Assembly: GCA_030426005.1 (NCBI GenBank)
Contig: JAUHZM010000064.1
Span: forward strand, 1-12,474
Origin: Gammaproteobacteria bacterium
GTDB taxonomy: Bacteria; Pseudomonadota; Gammaproteobacteria; Arenicellales; Arenicellaceae
Direction: 5' to 3'
Length of the DNA: 12,474 nucleotides
Shown here: piece after piece, positions 4,111 through 9,626 of the stretch
Layout: each line of letters starts with the position of its first letter
Numbering within the stretch: position 1 is the first letter of the stretch
Program-made: the position numbers and the translations under genes
The notes under the pieces: generated by a model
The model's input: the letters and a program-made list of their open reading frames with translations, nothing else
Databases searched by the model: none
What the model was told of the DNA's origin: nothing

Positions 4111-6828
4111 ATGACCATGGACGTTTTACGTGCGCGAACCACTCGCGCTATTGTGAGTGGCCTGCTTTGCATGCTGTCGCCGGTACTGTCGGCGCAGACT
4201 AATTTTGAAGTAGGTCGTTTGATTGCACCGATCATGTTGCTACTTGATGAGGAGCAAGTTGATATTTGTGCCACTTCTGGTCCAGCCGACTTACCCGACT
4301 TAGGTGCGAACCCGATGCCTGGACATACCGATCCCGGTAAGATGACCGAGCACATGGCTTTGTTGGAGTTCGTCGCCTACTCAAAAATGACTCATCTGGC
4401 TGTTGCAAATGGGGATTGGAGTAATCCCGCAACCTGGTATGCAGGCCGAGTTCCGGTTGACTGTGCGCGAGTTGTTGTTCCGGAAAACGTGACAGTTCGG
4501 TATGACGTGCAGAGTGATGTGCGCTTGTTCACAGTTCGAGTTGACGGTGCGCTTAATTTTGCCAATGACAGATCCACACGTATGGTGCTGGATACGCTGG
4601 TCGTCGATCCACGCGGAACCTTGCAAATTGGCTCGGTAGAGCAACCGATGCCAGCGGTTCATTCGGCTGAGATCATGATTGCTGCGAACGGCGACATCAA
4701 TGTGTCAACGGACCCCATACTCAGTCGTGGTGTTGTGGCGCATGGTGTGACACGAATTCATGGTGCTGCCAAGCGTGTGCATCTAAAGGTGGCGGTAGAC
4801 CCTCTGGCGGGGCAGACTCAGCTGACTTTGGCTGAACCACCTACGGGATGGCAGGTTGGTGACAGATTGGTGGTCGCGGGAACCTATTACGCGGGCTGGA
4901 AATGGGATAACAGCATTCGCGATGTGATCTATTCCGGCACGCAGGACGAAGTGCGGACCATCACGGCGATTAGTGGCAATACCGTTACGATCGATTCTCC
5001 GCTTGAATTTAACCATGCGTCGCCACGTGCAGATTTAAAGACCAGTGTGGCCAACTTTAGCCGTAATGTGGCGATCCGGACTGAGAATTCTGAGGAAGTG
5101 GAAACGCATCAGCGCGGACATGTGATGTTCATGCACAGTGATCGTGTGGATGTTCGGTACGCGGAGTTTGATCAGCTGGGACGCACCGATAAATCGGTGG
5201 ACAGTTTTGACATTGCGAATGTTTCACCGGTACGGGCGAACAGCAATGTGCAAGGGCGCTACAGCCTGCATTTTCATCGTACGGGAACCTCGAATCAGCG
5301 ACAGCCCGCGGTGGCTGTTGGTAATGCGGTGTTCGGTTCGCCGGGTTGGGGATACACACATCACGATAGCCATGCGGTATTTCACGATAATGCATCGTTC
5401 GATACGTTTGGGGCCGGGTTCGTGGCCGAGACTGGCAATGAAACGGGTATTTGGTCCAGTAATATCGCTATCAAAGCGGAAGGTAATCGCGCATTTAATC
5501 CGAAAAACGGCAATAACCCAGATGGGTTCGATATGGGACGTACCGGAGATGGTTTCTGGTTTCAGGGGCGCTTGGTTCGCAGCATCGACAATATTGCAGC
5601 GAGTGTGAATCACGGATTCGTGTATCTGCATCGTGGATCCGGCATGCTGAATTTTCCGCCTGATCGATTCATGCTACCTGAAGCGCTGGGGCTGAGTCGC
5701 GATGCTACGCCGGATGACGCGCCGATTCGAAATTTCGATAACAATGAATCGTTCGCCTCAACGGTCGGCCTCTACGTGGTCAAAGCGAACCCGAATCAGG
5801 AGCACGATATCGTGACTGTGTTATCTGATTTTACCGCATGGAGTGTGCGAGCAGGCGCAGCAATCGAATATACCTCGCATTATTTGCTGCGTGATTTTGA
5901 CTTGATTGGCATGGATGGTTCGGTCGATCATTTTGCTTCGCCTGCATTCGGACTCGAGTTTGGCAACAACACCACCGACATGATCGCGCGCAATATTCAG
6001 GTTCGCGATTTTCCAGTCGGTGTTCGATTAGGTAAGCACCAGACCGATTCGAATGCGCTTGGAAAGGATCAGTTTGTGATTATCGGCGGCAGTTTTACTA
6101 ATGTGGCGACGCATTACGATGAACAAGACCAAACAGATACTTTTATCCAAGAAAGTGATCTTGTGCCAGGCCAATTTGTGATTGATGTGGACAACAACAA
6201 TGGGCGGTTTGAGTATCTGTCGCCGGCAACTACGGCAGCTACCGGAGTCGCCTACACGGGCAACAAGACGGACAGTATTGGTGTCGCCCCCATTCCCGCA
6301 GGGACCGACACCTACGGTATTTTCAATCAAGACATGATCGCCAATGTCGAGATCAATGGTTACTTTGAAGATACCGCCAGCGAGGATATGTACACCGTGG
6401 TGGAAAACTACTTCAGTGATCGCGCCACCGGCGAAATTTATAAATTTGGCTTCAAGACTTATCTGGGACCAAGCGTGGTCTCGATTCTGGGGAATCGTTT
6501 CCATGCCTGGGCCGATGCGGAGTTTCGTGGGACGATAAACTTGGCTAGCGCACCACCAGTGGCGCGAGACGATAGCGCTACGACGAATTTAGAAACCACC
6601 GTGGCGATCAATTTGATAGCCAACGATAATGATCCAGAGTCTGAACCCCTGCGCATTGATGGCATTGTTCAACCACGTAATGGGCTAGTCTTTCAGGACT
6701 CTGATACCACCGTGAGCTATTGGCCGAACTTCGGTTTTGTCGGAGTTGATCACTTTGAGTATTGGGTGACTGACGGGCAGGGCAATTTCACTAAAGCAAA
6801 CGTGGCTGTGACGGTGAGCGCACAATAA
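4111..6828 (+). CDS. Secreted G8-domain / right-handed beta-helix protein with C-terminal bacterial Ig-like domain
   Basis: A 905-residue exported protein. Residues 1-28 look like a signal peptide (Arg-rich start, core IVSGLLCMLSPVL, cleavage near LSA/Q). A G8 domain follows at about 97-225: GDWSNPATWYAGRVP (101-115), VPENVTVRYDV (123-133), a DGALNF turn (145-150) and VVDPRGTLQIGS (164-175). The middle (about 330-800) looks like a right-handed beta-helix; GRYSLHFHRTG (382-392), GNAVFGSPGWGYTHHDSHAVFHDNA (in 404-428) and GAGFVAETGNETG (434-446) resemble the animal CEMIP/TMEM2 hyaluronidase-family helix. The end (about 815-905) is a Big_9/cadherin-like module (ARDDSATT, LIANDNDPE, FVGVDHFEYWVTDGQG) with likely calcium-binding acidic residues. 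A surface or secreted polysaccharide-binding or -degrading role is inferred; catalysis is unproven. The start could also be ATG 4117; no ribosome-binding site decides it. Confidence 0.85.
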   Translation: MTMDVLRARTTRAIVSGLLCMLSPVLSAQTNFEVGRLIAPIMLLLDEEQVDICATSGPADLPDLGANPMPGHTDPGKMTEHMALLEFVAYSKMTHLAVANGDWSNPATWYAGRVPVDCARVVVPENVTVRYDVQSDVRLFTVRVDGALNFANDRSTRMVLDTLVVDPRGTLQIGSVEQPMPAVHSAEIMIAANGDINVSTDPILSRGVVAHGVTRIHGAAKRVHLKVAVDPLAGQTQLTLAEPPTGWQVGDRLVVAGTYYAGWKWDNSIRDVIYSGTQDEVRTITAISGNTVTIDSPLEFNHASPRADLKTSVANFSRNVAIRTENSEEVETHQRGHVMFMHSDRVDVRYAEFDQLGRTDKSVDSFDIANVSPVRANSNVQGRYSLHFHRTGTSNQRQPAVAVGNAVFGSPGWGYTHHDSHAVFHDNASFDTFGAGFVAETGNETGIWSSNIAIKAEGNRAFNPKNGNNPDGFDMGRTGDGFWFQGRLVRSIDNIAASVNHGFVYLHRGSGMLNFPPDRFMLPEALGLSRDATPDDAPIRNFDNNESFASTVGLYVVKANPNQEHDIVTVLSDFTAWSVRAGAAIEYTSHYLLRDFDLIGMDGSVDHFASPAFGLEFGNNTTDMIARNIQVRDFPVGVRLGKHQTDSNALGKDQFVIIGGSFTNVATHYDEQDQTDTFIQESDLVPGQFVIDVDNNNGRFEYLSPATTAATGVAYTGNKTDSIGVAPIPAGTDTYGIFNQDMIANVEINGYFEDTASEDMYTVVENYFSDRATGEIYKFGFKTYLGPSVVSILGNRFHAWADAEFRGTINLASAPPVARDDSATTNLETTVAINLIANDNDPESEPLRIDGIVQPRNGLVFQDSDTTVSYWPNFGFVGVDHFEYWVTDGQGNFTKANVAVTVSAQ

Positions 6829-6850
6829 GAGTGCAAATGCTCTGCACGTG

Positions 6851-6886
6851 GTTTACATGTGTTTGCACTACACTCAAAATGTAAAC
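6851..6886 (+). promoter_or_regulatory. Candidate promoter of the DUF5808 gene inside an inverted repeat
   Basis: TTTACA (6852-6857) is a good -35, and CAAAAT (6875-6880) a moderate -10 with a 17-bp spacer. GTTTACAT (6851-6858) and ATGTAAAC (6879-6886) are perfect 8-bp inverted arms lying over the -35 and the -10 edge. Transcription would begin near 6888, downstream of the ATG codons at 6848 and 6857, which supports the later GTG start at 6917. The arrangement resembles a repressor operator enclosing a promoter. Confidence 0.5.
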
Positions 6887-6916
6887 ATAGACAGGATGAC
6901 ATCGTTGGAGTGGATT

Positions 6917-7141
6917 GTGACAGACTCAGACATCAATCAACAAGAATGGCAGGATGAGCGCAACTGGGTAACCTGGTTCGGCATCTATAGCAGCCGCAGG
7001 GACACACGCCTCTGGGTGCCAAAACGCATGCCTGCGTTAGGCTGGACCATCAACTTTGGACATCCGCGTGGTCCAATCACGTTTTGGAGTATCTTGGCTA
7101 TGCTTACGCTGGCACTCCTGTTTGCCATTACTGCTATCTAA
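6917..7141 (+). CDS. Small DUF5808-like membrane protein
   Basis: A 74-residue protein from the preferred GTG start. Residues 11-50 carry the DUF5808 pattern: an aromatic-rich NWVTWFGIYSS block, then RLWVPKR (31-37) and GWTINFGHP (42-50). The C-terminal part (about 54-72, ITFWSILAMLTLALLFAIT) is one hydrophobic membrane segment. The frame is open upstream to ATG 6848, and ATG 6896 is also possible. GTG 6917 is chosen because GGAG (6907-6910) sits 6 nt before it and because the candidate promoter lies between 6848 and 6887. The function of DUF5808 is unknown; family members are often small membrane-associated proteins. It stands alone between the G8 gene and the iron operon, with its own promoter and a strong hairpin after it. 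Confidence 0.75.
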   Translation: MTDSDINQQEWQDERNWVTWFGIYSSRRDTRLWVPKRMPALGWTINFGHPRGPITFWSILAMLTLALLFAITAI

Positions 7142-7156
7142 GTTTCTTTAGTCGCT

Positions 7157-7180
7157 GTTGCCCAACAGGATTTGGGCAAC
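7157..7180 (+). terminator. Strong 9-bp hairpin after the DUF5808 gene (terminator-like, no T-run)
   Basis: GTTGCCCAA (7157-7165) pairs perfectly with TTGGGCAAC (7172-7180) around CAGGAT; GC/GC can add two outer pairs past a bulged T. It begins 16 bp after the DUF5808 stop, where a terminator belongs. No T-run follows on either strand, so it may need Rho, act as an mRNA 3'-end stabiliser, or be something else. Confidence 0.5.
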
Positions 7181-7239
7181 GCGCGTGTGATGTAGGGAAA
7201 AACGCGCTACTCACCGCTTTCACGAAAATTATCCGTAAC

Positions 7240-7256
7240 TTGTTTCGTTGAAACAA
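7240..7256. repeat. Inverted repeat TTGTTTC-GTT-GAAACAA upstream of the iron operon
   Basis: A perfect 7-bp inverted repeat with a 3-base centre; AAC/GTT adds three outer pairs with one bulged C. It is 11 bp upstream of the candidate -35 of the exbB operon (7267). That position suits an activator site, for example for a second, siderophore-responsive regulator acting alongside Fur. No T-run follows it, so a terminator is less likely. Confidence 0.4.
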
Positions 7257-7266
7257 CGTTATTTGG

Positions 7267-7295
7267 TTGCATTCCCACCACTAAATGAATATCAT
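7267..7295 (+). promoter_or_regulatory. Candidate promoter of the exbB-exbD-exbD-tonB-receptor operon
   Basis: TTGCAT (7267-7272) and TATCAT (7290-7295) form a -35/-10 pair with a 17-bp spacer; the -10 matches the consensus at five of six positions. Transcription would begin near 7302, leaving a leader of about 50 nt. The -10 lies inside the first Fur-box-like sequence, so iron-loaded Fur would compete directly with polymerase. Confidence 0.5.
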
Positions 7296-7299
7296 TCGC
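7281..7299 (+). promoter_or_regulatory. Fur box 1 (candidate)
   Basis: The core AATGA-ATA-TCATT (7284-7296) is a perfect 5-bp inverted repeat with a 3-base centre. Aligned with the classical 19-bp Fur box, my hand count gives 12 of 19 matches, 9 of 11 in the centre. It overlaps the candidate -10 of the iron operon, where a Fur repressor site is expected. Confidence 0.65.
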
Positions 7300-7309
7300 A
7301 TCCCTAAAT

Positions 7310-7328
7310 AAGAATGATTAGCATTTAG
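7310..7328 (+). promoter_or_regulatory. Fur box 2 (candidate)
   Basis: AATGATTAGCATT (7313-7325) has the same spacing as Fur box 1 and also scores about 12 of 19 against the classical box by hand count. Its centre is 29 bp downstream of that of box 1, in the leader or around the start of transcription. Paired boxes would allow cooperative Fur binding across the promoter. Confidence 0.55.
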
Positions 7329-7352
7329 ATTATAATTTAAGGTGGTACTGCC

Positions 7353-8006
7353 ATGGGCGAACTGTTTCAACTTGTGATGGCTGGTGGACCAGTGGTCGCT
7401 ATTTTGCTGGCGTGCTCAATTCTGGCCACAGCAATTTCACTGATAAAGATTTGGCAATTGTGGCAGATGCGCGCACGACCGCATGCAAATGCTGAAAGAG
7501 CCTTGCTGCACTTGCGCCAGAATGAGCGTAATCAAGCTGCGTTGATGCTCAATAATTCACAGAATCCACGTGCGCAATTGGTCAAGCAGACCATTGGTTT
7601 ACTGGACAAAACCAACCTCACACTTGACGAGGTTCGGAATGAAGCGACACGTATCGCACGCGTGTCTATGGCGAAGCTTACAAGTTTGTTGCGCCCGCTC
7701 GAAGTGATTTCTAATACTGCACCGTTACTGGGGTTATTGGGTACGGTGCTTGGGATGATCGAAGCATTTCGCGCAATGGAATCAGCGGGCGCACAGGTTA
7801 ACCCGGCAATCTTATCCGGTGGTATCTGGCAGGCGTTGCTGACCACGGCGGTCGGTTTGTCAGTGGCAATTCCAACCTCGATTGTACATAGCTGGTTTGA
7901 ACGGAGAGCCGAGCGCGAAGCGGCGGCAATGCAAGATGTGCTGGATCAGGTTTTTACCTTGGAAGCGGCCCGCCGTGACCTGAGTGAGAGCAAGAAGATC
8001 GCCTGA
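7353..8006 (+). CDS. exbB: ExbB-type proton channel subunit (MotA/TolQ/ExbB family)
   Basis: A 217-residue inner-membrane protein, the pentamer-forming stator of the Ton motor. Three membrane segments are visible: about residues 10-34, 117-140 and 158-180. The signature TAPLLGLLGTVLGMI (122-136) and GGIWQALLTTAVGL (156-169) are the family's conserved channel-lining helices, and their Thr residues are typical of ExbB/TolQ. The cytoplasmic loop lies between the first and second segments. AAGGTGG (7339-7345) is a good ribosome-binding site 7 nt before the ATG. It is the first gene of a five-gene operon; exbD1 begins 2 bp after its stop. Expression is probably repressed by Fur when iron is plentiful. 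The operon context with tonB and a siderophore receptor makes ExbB far more likely than TolQ. Confidence 0.93.
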   Translation: MGELFQLVMAGGPVVAILLACSILATAISLIKIWQLWQMRARPHANAERALLHLRQNERNQAALMLNNSQNPRAQLVKQTIGLLDKTNLTLDEVRNEATRIARVSMAKLTSLLRPLEVISNTAPLLGLLGTVLGMIEAFRAMESAGAQVNPAILSGGIWQALLTTAVGLSVAIPTSIVHSWFERRAEREAAAMQDVLDQVFTLEAARRDLSESKKIA

Positions 8007-8008
8007 AT

Positions 8009-8455
8009 ATGTCCGCTGTTAACTCAACCTCAATTTGGGCGCCACGCCGTCGACGTGCGATCAGTTTGACCGCTCTGATCGACGTAGTGTTCATATTGCT
8101 GTTGTTTTTTATGCTTACTTCGACCTTTACGCGCTGGAAGGCGATTGAACTGGAAGCACCACAAGCCAGTGTGCAATTGAACAGCCCGTCCGAGGTGGCA
8201 TTGTTGCGATTGGGCAGCACTGGCGCACTGGCGTTCCATGCGACAGACATTCGTCTTGCCTCTGTTGACGAACTAAACAGCGCATTATTCGAGCAGGTGC
8301 CGCATGACCGCGCAGTTGTCGTGTTGCCAGACGCTGAGGTCAACGTGCAACAAATTGTTTCCACGATTGAGGCGCTGCAGGCCACGGGCTGGAGCAAGGT
8401 GTCTCTGGGGGACGTACAGCACAACGGTCTGGATTCGTCAGTGAGGGCTAAGTAA
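8009..8455 (+). CDS. exbD: ExbD-type biopolymer transport subunit 1 (Asp present)
   Basis: A 148-residue protein with a short basic N-terminus (PRRRR, 12-16), one membrane helix (about 18-39) and a periplasmic C-terminal domain. In LTALIDVVFILLLFFMLTS (20-38) the acidic residue Asp25 sits in the membrane helix, where ExbD/TolR proteins carry the proton-accepting Asp; by count it even has the same number as in E. coli ExbD. ExbD inserts as a dimer into the ExbB pentamer and transmits proton-driven movement to TonB. It follows exbB by 2 bp, and its TAA overlaps the ATG of the second exbD by one base. This is therefore the member able to carry protons. Confidence 0.92.
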   Translation: MSAVNSTSIWAPRRRRAISLTALIDVVFILLLFFMLTSTFTRWKAIELEAPQASVQLNSPSEVALLRLGSTGALAFHATDIRLASVDELNSALFEQVPHDRAVVVLPDAEVNVQQIVSTIEALQATGWSKVSLGDVQHNGLDSSVRAK

Positions 8456-8847
8456 TGGATTTGTTGCCAGCACGCCGCTCGGTTGATAACGATCAGAGCT
8501 TGATTCCATTGATCAATATCGTATTTCTGTTGCTGATATTTTTCATGATCGCAGGCCAAATCAGTGCCTTTGATCCACTTGATACGCTGCCCCCGGTGTC
8601 CACGAGTCAGAAAGCAATTGACCAGGCAGCGGTCAACTTAGTCATTGACCAGCAAAACCAATTGTTCTGGGATGGTGAGGCAATTAGCCAACAGGCACTG
8701 AAGGCGCGTATTGAACAGTTCGAAGGTGACATTAACTTGACCGTTGATCGCAGTTTGCTGGCAAAAGACCTTGATGCCGTGTTAGCTGTACTTAAGCAAT
8801 ATGGCGTGGCTTCACTCACATTGGTGGCGCACAGCCCTGAGAACTAA
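8455..8847 (+). CDS. ExbD-type biopolymer transport subunit 2 (Asn in place of the membrane Asp)
   Basis: A 130-residue ExbD homologue with one membrane helix (about 16-34) and a periplasmic domain (LTVDRSLLAKDLDAVLAVLKQYGVASLTLV region near the end is the ExbD/TolR fold). The helix reads SLIPLINIVFLLLIFFMIAG. Position 21, which aligns with Asp25 of the upstream ExbD, is Asn (codon AAT, 8515-8517). Two ExbD genes in a Ton operon are known, for example exbD1/exbD2 in Xanthomonas, so the duplication itself is not new. The missing Asp suggests a structural or regulatory partner rather than a proton carrier. The ATG overlaps the preceding stop (TAATG, 8453-8457), implying translational coupling; tonB follows after 3 bp. 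Confidence 0.9.
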   Translation: MDLLPARRSVDNDQSLIPLINIVFLLLIFFMIAGQISAFDPLDTLPPVSTSQKAIDQAAVNLVIDQQNQLFWDGEAISQQALKARIEQFEGDINLTVDRSLLAKDLDAVLAVLKQYGVASLTLVAHSPEN

Positions 8848-8850
8848 ACC

Positions 8851-9618
8851 ATGAGCGCACTAAAATGGTTAATCGCAGGGTTGGTAGCAGTGGGCTTGCA
8901 TTTGGCTGGCGCGGTGGTTATTACAGCGGTCAATACCCAGGCGAACCCAAACTCAGGTGCAGAGGATGTTGGTGAGCAGGGTGTGCACATCGGACTTGGC
9001 ATGGATGGTGATTTGACCGAGCAGGCTGGTGAGGCGATAGCAGAAGTTGAAGAAGTGGAACCTGAGCCAAAACCTGAGCCAAAACCTGAGCCAAAACCTG
9101 AGCCGATTGTTGAACAGGTGGCGGCATTTACGCCAGTAAAAGCGGACACATCTGCGGCGATCGCGATCCCTGAGTCGGAGCCGGTGACCGAACCAACTCC
9201 ACCAGTGGAGCCAGACAGCACGTCGCTCAATAAAGAACGCCAAAACGAATCGGCCAAACCAGTGGCGAAGCGTACGCGCGCAACTGGCAAGGCAGATCAT
9301 CGTAAACGAGGGAGTCGTAAAGGCAGTGCGCGAGACTTTCAGTTGGTCTTGATGGCACATCTGAATCGCCACAAAACGTACCCCGCCACGGCCAAGAAAG
9401 CCAAATTACAAGGCACGGTTGAACTGCAGTTTTCGATTGATCAATCAGGGCAGGTATTGGCCGCGTCTATTCGAACCAGTTCTGGGCACACGCAGTTGGA
9501 TGCAGCCGCTCTGGAAATGCTGCGTCTGGCCGAGCCGTTGCCGCCGTTCCCAGATGAATTTAATCGTGAGGTATTAACCCTCGCGATACCCGTTGAATAC
9601 TCATTAATTACAAAGTAG
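8851..9618 (+). CDS. tonB: TonB energy transducer
   Basis: A 255-residue periplasm-spanning protein anchored by an N-terminal helix (about 4-27, LKWLIAGLVAVGLHLAGAVV). His17 corresponds to the essential membrane His of TonB; the Ser of the usual SxxxH pattern is Ala13 here. A proline/acid-rich spacer follows, including EPKP repeats (69-85), then a basic stretch (139-158, KRTRATGKADHRKRGSRK). The C-terminal TonB domain (about 165-252) includes YPATAKKAKLQGTVELQFSI (177-196) and LPPFP (230-234), and should contact the TonB box of the outer-membrane receptor. It sits 3 bp after exbD2 and 8 bp before the receptor, so it is probably dedicated to that receptor. Confidence 0.93.
   Translation: MSALKWLIAGLVAVGLHLAGAVVITAVNTQANPNSGAEDVGEQGVHIGLGMDGDLTEQAGEAIAEVEEVEPEPKPEPKPEPKPEPIVEQVAAFTPVKADTSAAIAIPESEPVTEPTPPVEPDSTSLNKERQNESAKPVAKRTRATGKADHRKRGSRKGSARDFQLVLMAHLNRHKTYPATAKKAKLQGTVELQFSIDQSGQVLAASIRTSSGHTQLDAAALEMLRLAEPLPPFPDEFNREVLTLAIPVEYSLITK
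9061..9104 (+). repeat. 12-bp tandem repeat in tonB encoding EPKP
   Basis: CCTGAGCCAAAA is repeated three times without change and a fourth time partly (CCTGAGCC). Each unit encodes PEPK, forming the rigid EP/KP spacer that lets TonB span the periplasm. Identical DNA units suggest recent slippage, so copy number may vary between strains; changes of one unit keep the frame. Confidence 0.85.
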
Positions 9619-9626
9619 GTAAAAAA

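Noticed and set aside
7331..7336. Perfect TATAAT as the -10 box of the iron operon
   Set aside because: Transcription would begin at about 7343, inside the ribosome-binding site AAGGTGG, and there is no -35 at the right distance; TATCAT at 7290 fits better.
8844..9290. Glycine/serine repeat protein on the - strand (GSGFGSGFG pattern)
   Set aside because: It is the antisense image of the EPKP repeat in tonB; the + strand frame has a clear TonB domain and operon context.
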